From: Aquatica leii
Taxonomy: Eukaryota; Arthropoda; Insecta; Coleoptera; Lampyridae
NCBI GenBank assembly: GCA_035610365.1
Contig: CM069436.1
Coordinates: 57,985,505 to 58,049,504 of the forward strand
Length of the DNA stretch: 64,000 bases
Reading direction: 5' to 3'
In this document: positions 1 through 11,441 of the stretch, piece by piece
Position numbering within the stretch: position 1 is the stretch's first letter
How the letters are laid out: each line of letters opens with the position of its first letter
Notes under the pieces: generated by a model
Seen by the model: the letters and a program-made list of their open reading frames with translations, nothing else
Databases searched by the model: none
What the model was told of the DNA's origin: nothing
Position numbers and translations under genes: made by a program

Positions 1-195
1 ATTTGTATTTAAATTTGCAGTCTAAGAAATAATTTTACCTGTTTGACAAAATAAGGGTTTAAAGCAAACAAGTTTGAATTTTTAAATTTTGTAATTATGT
101 TGTAGCATTGTCTTTTTTTTTGTAGTTTATTCAAGGTAGGAAGTTTTCTAATTTTTTATTTGTATTATTGACTTTATTTTTTCATTACTTATTTT

Positions 196-310
196 GTTAC
201 TTTTCTATAAGGAAAGTATAGCGATCGCAATTTTTTTGCAGGTCTCCTGAATAAGAAAAATGTATTTTGATAAAAAAATTTGGGTGTCTGCGTGTGTCTG
301 TGTGTAACGA
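196..310. repeat. Fragment of an interspersed SINE-like repeat
   Basis: The block with a short CTATAAGGAAAGTATAGCGA segment, then AGGTCTCCT, a T-rich stretch and a TGTCTG/TGTGTAACGAT run recurs at about 29267-29350, where it joins a longer tandem repeat unit. The shared order of short blocks shows a dispersed repeat family. The short translated frame on the minus strand here is a by-product of the repeat and has no gene-like features. Confidence 0.5.
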
Positions 311-3118
311 TCATTTAGAAAAAAAATTGTTTTACTAAAGGGGAAAGTAATATTGAGGTGCACAAATATAAGGGTAAGTGGATTTGACAATACAACCTCA
401 CTTTACCATATTTTAGTTATATTTTAATGATATCCAGGAAAAAATTTCAAAAAAGTTATAGCATGCTAGGAAGTCAATAAAAACGTGTACATATCACTTC
501 AAAGTGGGTAGTATAAGAACATTTTTAATTAAAAATTGTCTAATGTATAGTACTTAGTACTTTATTATTCATTTTAAGCAAACAAAATTATAAACCTAAG
601 TTTTCTGAGTTTTCTATATTCTTTTGACTACGATGTCTTTCTTCAATTTGAAAATAAAAAATTTGAATTATGAAGAGAAAGTCATGTAGTGATCACACCT
701 GTTTTTGTTTGTTTGTGATTAACACTTTTTATTGATCTTTGAAGTATTCTAATTTCTGTTGTATTTTGTTGTTTAATTTTAGGTTTTATATGTCATTCTT
801 GGCAAAACCATTGATCAAATACTTTTGATTTTGCTATTTCTTAGAACAAACGATAATTCGTCTACCTTTTCAATTTAGGTTTCTTTTACTCGTATGTCTG
901 TTTCTGATTTCGGATACATTATTTTACTTTTATTTAAATTCATCTGTAATCCCACTCTTTTTCAATTCTTTTTTGAGGTCTTCTATCACGTTTTTATGTA
1001 TGTTATTAGAAAAGTATTGTCAGCGTTTTTTAAGTTAGTTAATCTTTTTTATTGATATAACTGCAAACTTAAAACTTAATTTATTTGAACTATTTTACAC
1101 GATAATAAATGTACTCATTTAACTAAAATAAAACCCTATACACTAAAAACATAACTAACAAAAATAATAAAATAATCGTTTACTATAATTTATATATCAC
1201 TGTAACTTCAGATTTTAATAAATACTGTTTGCGACAAGACACCATTCTTCTCTGAGACTCACTAAAATCAATTTTTTGAGTACTTTTGTTTTATCTTTGA
1301 TTACAATATTCTGTTAATTTCTTAAATATTTTTAAGGATTCTCAAAGGTCGAAAATGTTTCAATATTTGTTTCTGTTTTCGTCTAGTTTATCTCTTTAAA
1401 TACGTCCTTTATAGTGTTGTTAAATTTGAATAACTAAATAATGAATGTTTTAATAATAAATGATACCAAATTGCGAAAATAAGTTTGACCTTTTATAATA
1501 CAGAAAATGTTAGCCGTAGTGTTCGAGTCAATACATAACAAATACCTACAAGAAATTTTAACTAATTTTTAAGTATTGAAAAGTACAATGTGATTTCAAC
1601 ATTCTAAAGCTAACAATATTTGGTTTTTAATTTTGATTTTATACTTATATAATGTAAGTAAACAAATACCTTGTTTAACAAAGTTAGTTCAGTGATTACC
1701 GCTTTTCTTGGTACTTTTTTAAACATCTTATTTATTCATTTCAATGTTCTGTCTTGGAAAGGGGGTTATCTTTTTTATCACACTTCGTTTCTTTCCTCTC
1801 TCTTAATAAGTACGCTACTGATCTAGAAAAAATTCGAAGCTTTGCAACTAGAGTCAAAAGTTGTATAAATAACGTATCTTTAGATTTTAATAGAAGCGTT
1901 AGTTTTAGTTAGTTTAGTTTTTTACTGCTATTAGAAACAACCTGATCTGATTTTTATAAAAACTTTTTATGATTCTTGCACAAAGACTACAAATAAACAT
2001 AAATTAATTAATAAATTCTGTCGTCGAATAACTTCAGCGGGTGCAAATAAAAATTTTGATAAAATTTCTATTCTTCTTTAAGGTATTCAGTATAACAACA
2101 TCAGTAACTTGACACCCAAATCTAAAATTAAACATATTATTAAAGTCCATATATTGAGCAGTTTGTGCATACGACTGACGTCAAAACAAATAATTAAGTA
2201 GACACAAGGTGCTTACTCAGCGTTACTAATATGCGATTAGCTAATAGCATATCCCAAACATTTTTTTAAGATTTCTGCAAGTTAAGCTGATACACAAATA
2301 CAATCATGTATTACAAATAAGATACTAGAAGTTTTATACGATAAATATAACCAAAATGCGATAAACTTTTCGAAGTCGTTTAAGTTATATTAACAAGTGT
2401 GCTACTAATTATTCGTAATTATTTATCTCAATAAATGTTATTCAAACGTTGTTTTAATTAACCACATAACGTAGGTTAGCGGTTGACATGATCAACATTT
2501 ACTAATACGGTTTAGTAATTGTTTTCCGTGTATACCTTATTTATCAGTCATTTATAATTTCCATGATAATAAGCACGTGCTATGATAATAAAAAAGTAAG
2601 AGAAGAGAATTTAAATCGCGCCGTAAAATTACAATGCATTCTTACCCCAACGAATCTCTCACACACAACACATCAAAATCGCAATTGGTTTACTCACTAA
2701 TAGCGAGGACGTTATATACTTAAAATATTGAAATCACTGAACATGGCGTTTCATTCACGTTAGAAGCGGAAATAATCACCAGTAACCTCTAGCGGGTAAA
2801 TAACATTTAGGACCGAGCAAAATTCATGCAGCACAGGTAATCATACCAAAGTTTTTTTAACATAACAGTATAGCATAAAACCTTGTCAAAAACTTTTATA
2901 GTTGTGCAATAAATATATAATAATATAAATAATACTACAACGGTTGACAATTTAGTTTTTAATTTGAGCAAAAAACATTTAATATATTATTGTTAAGCAC
3001 ATCATAGTTTCATTACACAATCTCAGTAGTCAAGATGTTTCTCGATTAACAGTAAACCTAATTAAAAATTTTGTTTTGCTTTGTGTCATATTTTGCTTTT
3101 TACCCGATTTTACTCTAA
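311..3118. other. AT-rich non-coding stretch
   Basis: No coding frame, RNA gene or terminal repeat pair could be supported. Positions 1283-1365 resemble 51163-51243 (both carry a TTTTGTTTTATCTTTGA block followed by AATATTCTGTT or AATATTCTGTTTG), so this part is a dispersed repeat fragment. Positions 2618-2660 weakly resemble 9230-9275. Confidence 0.5.
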
Positions 3119-5373
3119 TAGCCGGTTGCACAAAAGTCTGGTTAATTGGCGATTTACTAATCGTCGATTAAAGATAATGGTTGATTAACATTCGATTGCG
3201 TTGCACAAAACAATTTCATCTATGATTAACGGTCCATTAGTTAATCGACGATTAACTGCTAGTCAACTTGACAACCGCGCGTTTTAATGTCAGTTTATGA
3301 AACAAAAATGACTACCAAAAAGGAGGTTATTTACAAATATTTACTTAAATCAAGAAAGAAACGTTAATAAATATTGTAGTAAAGTGAGTATTACAATAGT
3401 ATTACTATATTATTCACGTTTTCTTATAAATAGTTATATTATCATTATGGAAAATATTGCTTCTGTATCGATAGCTAAGTTTTATTTTATGTTTACCGAT
3501 AACAAATTTCTAATTCTATAAAATTTCTTGCTTAATTCCTTTTATCCTTTACTTTAGATAACAATATAAAGGAGTAACTGGCTAAAGGATTTATAGTTGA
3601 AAAGAAATGTTCGGTGACAACAAGCATCATCAACGAATAGAATGAATCGACTAAAATAAGCCTCCGAACAGCAAAATACTTGAAACTTTGTTTGTATATA
3701 TGAAACTGAAGATAAAACAGATCTGTGAAGCAGGACATGTAAGATAGGACTTAAAAGTTGTACTATGTATGATGAAAAAATCTGTTTCTCGTGGAGTTTT
3801 CAACCTTTTAATAACTGCCGATCAGGAGGTTTTGCTGGCGAACATTGCATACCAAAGTGAGCCACCTAGAAATTGCTTTGAATTGCTTTACAGCTTACTA
3901 TTTTGGTAAATTGGGAGATAATTACAATGAAATCTAATATTAATTTGTATCCTTAGTAAAAATGGGCAAATGAGAATCATTATATGTGGCTGAACTTCAA
4001 CCTGTATTATCTCGTATTTTTGTCTTTCGCACACTCCTATTTACTGCAGAACCTTTGTCAACTCCTCCCGAGTTATTTATAAGAAAAATTTCAAAAGCAA
4101 AAAATTATAATCTGTGAATTACTGAAAGAAGTAATAGTATTTAATCAAGTTTTAAGAAAATATAAAGCACAGTATTAATTTTATAAATAAAAAATTACAA
4201 TAAATTATGTTGTTTTTATACATTTTGCATATGAAGAACTGTTGCAATTAATGTTGTGCTAATTAAGAGTCTGCAACCATATTGCAAGCAAGGAAATCTC
4301 TGCAAAATTCCAAAGAACCTTTCTATGGTATTACTTGTCATAATATGTGCTATGCTTTATGCTGCTTCACTGGCATTTGGTAGATGTAAGCAGATGAGGA
4401 TTCACTATCACCTAATAGGTAACCGTTGCCATATCTTCCGATGCAAAATTCAACCGGAAGAAGAGATTTATTAAAAATAATACTGTTTTGTACTGATCCT
4501 GGCTAATAAACAATAAAATGCATTAATTTTAAGTCAGCATTGCAAGTCGCTTGAACATTAATGCTAAAATATCCTTTTCTGTTGTGATACGATTCAGCAT
4601 TTAGTCTATCGGGTGATTGTATATGCACGTGTGCAATCAACAGCTCCCACAACACATAAAAAAACAGAAATGCGAAAGAACCATTATTTTATTTCCATGA
4701 ACTTTTTGGTAGTTCTAGACATCTTTATATATTGATGGGAGAGCCTGACCATTTCATTTATGATATGCTAATATTTGTACTCTTGCATCAAACGATTAGT
4801 TTCGATAGCTTGTTGATTCGATTCTATCTTTAGTTGCATGTACCAAGTTTGTTATGGGGGCCTTATTTAATCGAAACCTCTTCTTGAAATCAATGTCGTC
4901 TAACAATTCAAAAGGATTTTCTTTATCTCGTATAAACCTTATGCTGCGAAGCTGTCTTCAAAGCTACTCGAGGAAGAAGACGACAAATGGAACAACATAA
5001 TTATTTTTGTTAAATAATTATTTTTTTAATAATTTTGTACTAAACGAAACTTGAATTAAACGTAGCTATAATTTATTACTTAGTTTTGACTGTAAATCAT
5101 GAACTTTTTATTATTGAAAAACTTTAATTGTAGGTTAATCAGCCAAATATCTCCAATTAGATAATCTTTTGTTAACAAGAGTTTAATCGGAGATTAAAGT
5201 TTTGTGCAACGCAAAATATAGTTAATTGACCGTTAATCTCTGATTAACGTCGACTTCAATTAAATATTTAATTGACCGTTAATGGCCCGTTAAACTCCAA
5301 TTAAAAGATAATCATACTTTAATCGGAGATTAAACTCCAATTAACGGTCAATTATCTTTTGTGCAACCGGCTA
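3119..5373. mobile_element. PIF/Harbinger DNA transposon, complete but decayed
   Basis: The ends are inverted copies starting TAGCCGGTTGCACAAAAG (3119) and finishing CTTTTGTGCAACCGGCTA (5373). Both are flanked by TAA (3116-3118 and 5374-5376), the 3-bp TWA-type duplication expected of PIF/Harbinger. Inside each end is a cluster of TTAATC/GATTAA/CAATTAAC repeats (about 3135-3262 and 5120-5350), plausible transposase-binding sites. A broken HARBI1-type transposase lies between them on the minus strand. The second PIF/Harbinger protein (Myb/SANT) was not recognised; the frame at 3532-3738 has no clear similarity. A single copy of this end recurs at 29703. Confidence 0.85.
4230..4975 (-). pseudogene. 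Harbinger (HARBI1-like) transposase pseudogene
   Basis: Reading the minus strand in shifting frames gives the family blocks in order: NPFELLDDIDFKKRFRL (N-terminal helical region), GAIDCTRAYT (the DCTH box with the first catalytic Asp; His has become Arg), a patch like the NADLKLMHFIVYQPGSVQNS block that precedes the second Asp region, LLGDSESSSAY (second catalytic Asp region), and NTIERFFGILQRFPCLQYG followed by an AT-rich tail (the conserved VVERxFGxxKxRFPCL block). Harbinger transposases cut and paste DNA at TWA sites. Stops and frameshifts make this copy dead. The 72-residue plus-strand frame at 4256-4474 is only its antisense shadow. It lies within inverted repeats with TAA duplications, which supports the call. 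Confidence 0.8.
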
Positions 5374-5376
5374 TAA

Positions 5377-7788
5377 GTCAAAGTTTTCAAAATTTTTACA
5401 TTAATATACAAAACACTCCTATATAAATATAGTGCACGCCACTTATTGGAATCATGGATAATATTATCTGTTGGGTAATGTTATCAATTAATTAAATAAC
5501 AGACCAATCGTATTCTACTATATGAAAAACATCGTCAATAGTAATAATTTTGGTTTATGTTATCAATTCTCTTTTTAGGTTTGTTTTTACACGTAAACAA
5601 CAACCTATTTTGCATTAATTAAGCAGATCTATGCTGTATGCGTTTACTCTTTTTTTTAATGAATAAACACGTACTTTTTTTAAATACCGACTTTTGTTAA
5701 GATTTGGTTATTGTTATCGAAAACCCAATGTGATTCTATTAAGCGGATTGCACTGTATAAATGAATTAGTTACCAGTTTTTAAATATTAAACTATTTAAG
5801 TGAAAATAAGTAATTTTTAATTAAAAAAATTGTTGCGTTTGATAAGCTTTTAAGGTGTGATATACACACTGAAATGTAACTGTAGTTTAAATAGGTATAT
5901 GTTATATTTGCAGCAGAAATGAATATTGACAGTGTACGTTTTAGATAGTTAAATGTCGTGTAACTAATTAAACATATTTTTTAATTTGCTTGACAATTAT
6001 AAATAGTTTATATTTTAACATAAATAAATATATTATTATTAGCTTCAAATTACTAGTATCAAAATAAATACAACATATCTCATAAACAGTTAAATTAATC
6101 CGTGTTGTTTTTAAAGCACATTATCTGCATTATGATCGATTAAAAGGATTAGCAAATCTAAATTTGACATCAACAATAAAAATCCATATACCTTCATGTT
6201 TTCGGTTCAGTAAACTGGATTATGATACAAACGAAGATGTGCACCTGACTAAAATCAATAGTTTATAAATTTTAATATCCACTGAAATCTTAAAACAGTA
6301 CAAACATTATTTGAATTAAATTTATAATGTACCTACACTAAAACATGTATTTTGAATTATTCAAATTTGCATATTAATTATTCTATATTATTTTTTAAGT
6401 TAATGAAATAAAACCTATTGGTACATGATTTTAAACAATAACATCAAAATCGCAAAGTTTATAAAATGTGAATCGGTAAATAGAAATGAAACAGCTTAGA
6501 AACGGGCTTGAATAAATAATGAAACCTAAAATTCGCCCATAATAATGAAATAACAAAGCAATGGAAAAGCAAGTAGCTACAATATAATCCAACGGTCTGT
6601 GTATAAGGAATGCATAATTTATTTAAGGGTGTTATCCCGGTTTTAGAAATTTACGTAAATATTTTGTCACGAGCAGTTGGGTTAAAATCTGGAGTGTCGG
6701 TGCAAATATTGTTGTCTAAATATAATAAATAAAGATTTATGTTCGACGACACTACCAACAATCATAAATAAACGCCGACCTGTTGCTGAAGTAAAATTTT
6801 TCTGCTGAAATTTAGCAAATAAAGCATTACATTTTTTCAAAATATTTCAAATAGTTTAATTGCTGTAAAATTATGTGTGTATGTATGTTTTGTGTTGTCA
6901 ATTTTGCACTTATCTATACAATTTATTTTACAAATGCTTATTCTATTTTTAACATCATCTTTTCATGAACTAAATTAAAAAAAAGTAATTTAATATATTT
7001 TAGCTTATCTTTTTCGATTAGATTCAATGTTAAATCTTTAAAATTCAATTCGTAATCTGAATCATTATTGACAGATATGTTCTTAATAGGATTAGGTTTT
7101 TTTTCAAATTCAATGTGCTTTTTCAACTTTAAACGTGATTAACTGGTTAATTAAAAATTATTCTCTAACTGAAAGCATAATGTTTTTATCTTGAGTTTAT
7201 ACTATTTAATTGTTTAAAATATATACTTATAATCACGTTTGTACTGAGACACTTACAGTATTTAAAATTTACTTTAAAAAAAAGAACATCTTTTTGATGT
7301 AACAATTTCTTTGTACATATAATGCATTCTGTTACATATTTTTTACATTTTTGTTGAAAGATTAAATTTGACTTGCAAAAGTTGTAGCCCACTAATCTTA
7401 TTTAAAATTAATAAATCTAATGCAATTGTAATAGCAACTCTATTTAACTATTTATTATTGACTAATAAGCTAATTACTTATTTGTCAAGTCGAGTTACAA
7501 GTCTGCAACTTGGAATAAATTCAGTACAACAAACACTTTCTTTTTCAAGAAAAGGTTCGGACACCTCGATTAGCATTTTCAGCTGCGGTCTTTTTATTGG
7601 AAGAAAAAATTATACAGTGTGTTTTAAACTACAGATATGACGACATCGACTATTTATTTTAATGGCAAACTTGTTCCAATATGACTATTTTGGAAGAGGC
7701 AATTACATTACACATAATTACTAAGTTTAACTGCGTGACGTTTTCAAGATAATTTCCTAAACATTTTTTATTTCAAAAACTTTAAAAA
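5377..7788. other. AT-rich non-coding stretch
   Basis: Nothing could be supported. Short frames at 6938-7126, 7186-7392 and 7368-7640 show no recognisable domain, no splice signals that extend them and no compositional difference from their surroundings. Confidence 0.5.
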
Positions 7789-7789
7789 T

Positions 7790-8480
7790 TTATCCTACTA
7801 ATTTTTCTTTAATAAATGCTAAAAATGTTGTTCATTCTCTATTTAGCAAAACCCTAATCACATTTTGTTTTTGAAAATTTTGAATGATTTATGAAAAATT
7901 TAGTTCACACTCATTTCTTATTTATGCTTTCGACTCCTCAATATTTGCAAGCATGGTTTTAAAAATCTTGCTTATCAAATACCCCTACATAAAATATTTA
8001 TGAAAATGAGATCTGGGGATTTCGGTGGTCATTCAGTTGGTTTCCTATCAATCCATCTTTCTAGAAATACAACATCCAGATAACCACAGACAAGTCTTGT
8101 AAAATAAGGATTTTCTAGATGTCAGTTTCCACCGGATTAGGAACAGAGTAAACAAATTCGGAACTAATTCTTCCTGTAAGAATTCTAAGTATATTGCTTC
8201 ATTTAAATTTTTTTAAAGAACATTGGCTCTACAATTTGACTGCCCAAACAATTGACTTTTTCTGGGCGTTGAATATGGCCTTGCTTCTTCCAGCATGGAT
8301 TCTTGTCTGTCCAATACCGACAATTTTATGGATTTATCTCTGAATTTGATATAAACGTTGACTTATTAGAAATAAAATGTTTTTTGCGTTTAGATCATTA
8401 GTCTATAGTAATTCTATAAATTGTTCTCAAAATTGAAGTCTTCTATCTGCATCATCTTGATTTAGTTCTTAGAAGATTGT
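7790..8480 (-). pseudogene. Highly decayed mariner/Tc1-like transposase
   Basis: The minus strand carries scattered but ordered blocks of an insect IS630/Tc1/mariner transposase, with frameshifts between them: DADRRLQF (start of the catalytic domain), ILFL at the place of ILFSDE (first Asp lost), NCRYWTDKNPCWKKQGHIQ, then a VNVWAGI-like patch, WIDRKPTE, PPKSPDLI (third acidic motif, SPDL intact), and a C-terminal IRNECEL patch. The middle FQQDGAPAH box is barely visible. No terminal repeats were identified, so the element limits are unknown. This is an old, inactive insertion, more eroded than the copies at 21850 and 30358. Confidence 0.65.
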
Positions 8481-11129
8481 TAGTATATAGTGATAAAATT
8501 TTTGCGCTTTGAAAATTTGTATCCTTGCGCCCTACCTGTCTAGTCGGGATATTAGGATTTTCCTTAATAGATAATATTATATTAACTTTGATTTTTTGAT
8601 TTAGCGCAGTTTCATGATGAATAGTTGTATTTTGTACAACTTTTTTTAAATCTTGTTTCTAGTGCTCTTTAGCAATAAAACAATGCAGTTAATTTGTTTA
8701 TTAGCTTGATTTGATGGCAAATAAGTTGACAGGCAATCTAATCGCGTGTAAATTATTTCATACAAAACCTTTTTTTTAGTAGTGATAATTTTAAACTTAA
8801 AACAGAGCGCACCGTTTATTAGATTACATAAAATAAAAGTTTTATATTTAATTGTGACAACAAGCGTAATATGTACATACAGTTGTGTATGCAAACGACT
8901 GACAACGTAGACAAAAGAAACTTTAAATAAAAAACAAAATAAATTGAGTTACTAAATACAATACTTGTCCCAAAGTATTTTGTTAGCTAACGGCGTTATC
9001 ACACATAAATTCCTTAGTTTCAAATATACATCCGGAACAATTTTCAATACTGCATTAATTGTATCGTCATCATAAGAACTTTATATTCTAAAAGAACATG
9101 TGCCAGTATTCCAAAGTTAAAAGAAGGTGTACAGGTAATCAAAAATTTTAGAATACGTGCCGGTGACCAAAGTTAATAGGACACGTGCCGATGGGCAAAG
9201 TCGCTAATGATAAAACAGAAAAATTTATTTACGCCGTAAAATGAAAATGAATTCTTGCCCTGATGAATTCTTCATAAAAATCACATCTTAAACCGTCATT
9301 TAGTATGCAAAATCAACGTGGATGACTAAAAGATAAATTTCACATATTCTAAAACCAGAAGTCCCATTTTGTATTATTGTCGCTTTGCACCAAGCAATAT
9401 TTCTTCGAAAGATTAAGTTTTGTTCCGTATTTTTCTGTATCCAATTCTGGCAATCAATAAATTTTCAGAAGCTTAACGAATGATTCGCCAAGCAGTTGCA
9501 GCTAATGCGTTATGTGATTGGGTAAGCCAAACAAAGTTACATCATTTGCCACATGCTAATTTAGCAGTTCAACAAGAAAACAGTGTAAAGAATGCTCCTC
9601 CAGCAGCAGTAAAACTTTTTGAGCTCTTTCCGTAGAACGAAAAATTGACGAATTCATTTAAAAAGTATTTAAGTTGTAGCATAAACCAATTTATCGCTCA
9701 TAATAATTCACCCCGTTTACTTCATTTTTCTTTTTTAAACTGCATTGTTATGTAACGTCCCGTTAGAGTTCATTACAATTAAAATTCAATTTTACATTCG
9801 TTTATTTTCTGCAACTAATATTGCACGTAAATTTATTCAGTTTGGCAACGTCGCGTTGTTTCAACTCGACCTGAGTTATAGCTTAAGCTTTCACTTCCGT
9901 TTGAGCAACCTGTAGTATTTCACGTGAGTGATGCAAGGAAGACAAATTTTCTTGATTATGGCGTAAAAACGCATACAATTTAATTTTTATTCATTCCATC
10001 TAATTGCTGGCGAGTTGACCTTTATTTTGATATAATTTTTCTATTGAATTCAACATTTTTAGTGATTTCGCAATGTTACGCAATACGATTAGACAAAGGA
10101 ATTTGTTTCAAGGCCGTTGCTAGATGCAGCGTGAGTACATCATGTCATTAAAAAAAACCACTCTAGTTATTTATATTTAGGGTCTTTTCTTTTTTACTGG
10201 GTCTTTTCTTTTATTTCGGTTTATTTACTGGATTTTCCGTTATTGAAATTTTTTTATTCATTGGATTTATACATTGGTTTTATGCTTGCTGTTGTGTTTG
10301 GGAATCTACGTTCATGTTGAAAAATCTTATCACTTCAACCAAGAATGTGCTAAAAATAGAAGATATCCGATAACGTCATATTAAATATTGTGAGTCAACT
10401 GGAATTAATACTACTTGTTGCATTTTGAATTCAAGTATTTAAATTGAGTTATCAAAACTTTTCGGGAAACATACTCGATAACAAATTAAACGTTTACTAC
10501 TTTTGCATTTAATATCAATTAATAATTAGGTGTAAGATTTTATGTTTTTTATTCATCACCAATTTAAAGGTGATTGGCGCCCAAAGATTGTTTTAACTCA
10601 AATTTTGTTTTATTCTAAACCTTGTTTAGATTCAAATAATGTTTATTTTTTCTTTAATGTAAATAGTGTATTATGTTATAGTTAATAAATTAAAGGAATT
10701 CACGTCTGTGTATTTACTTGCATTCAGCTCACACCCAGAGGTCTGTGTCTCCGATTGCTGCCGTGGTTAAATTATTATTTTGCTTTTATTAAATGTATTT
10801 TCACATTTTTTATTATCCGTTTATTTATATTTTTTATTACAGTTAAATAGATACGTTTAACAGTTATTTAATTCGGAGGGATGTTTAATCGATGATAATT
10901 TTACTACTACAGTTCAAACGCTACCATCAGTAAGGTTTGTCAATTTTGTTGCAGCTTTTTAACCACACTATAAAACTTTACAATATTGTTAATTTTTTTA
11001 ATTATGTATTAGTATATAAAAACATACTTTTTGGATATCTGATGACATTATTTTGTGTCACTGTATTAATAGCACTTTCGTTACATTTAAATGTCTTCAA
11101 TTCATTTACATATTAACTGGTTTTAGAAT
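8481..11129. other. Non-coding stretch with unassigned repeats
   Basis: No gene could be supported. Positions 9230-9275 weakly resemble 2618-2660. A TGTAACGTCCCGTTAG sequence near 9753 and a poly(A)-signal-like AATAAA region near 10686 made me consider a solo LTR, but no duplication or primer-binding site backs this. GGGTCTTTTCTTTT occurs twice in tandem near 10180-10215. Confidence 0.4.
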
Positions 11130-11441
11130 AGAAGAGGACAGATCATTTATTAAACATGTGTTTTTTTGCGATGAATTTCTTAAAATTGTTGGTGGTGGGC
11201 TGACGAAAATCTCCATTTTGTCATAGAAGCACGCGACCAACACTAAATCAAAACGAATGTCTGGTTTAGAATCTTTAATAATCAAATCATTGAACCATTT
11301 CTCTTTTGAGAAAATCTTAATTACAAGAAGTACCTGCATTTTTTCCAGAATGACTTTTTTCATGTAATAGAGGATATTTCATGAGATCTTTGTAGAAATA
11401 TGTATTTTTAGCAAGATGGTGCTCCAGCGCACAGTACAGTT

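Noticed and set aside
4256..4474. 72-residue plus-strand frame
   Set aside because: Antisense of the Harbinger transposase C-terminus.
9493..9636. Frame starting MIRQAVAANALCDW after a possible 3' splice site
   Set aside because: Short, unrecognised, and no downstream donor or homologous exon seen.
9748..10770. Solo LTR (TGTAACGTCCCG start, AATAAA, CTGCCGTGG end)
   Set aside because: No target duplication, no second LTR, no primer-binding or polypurine tract.
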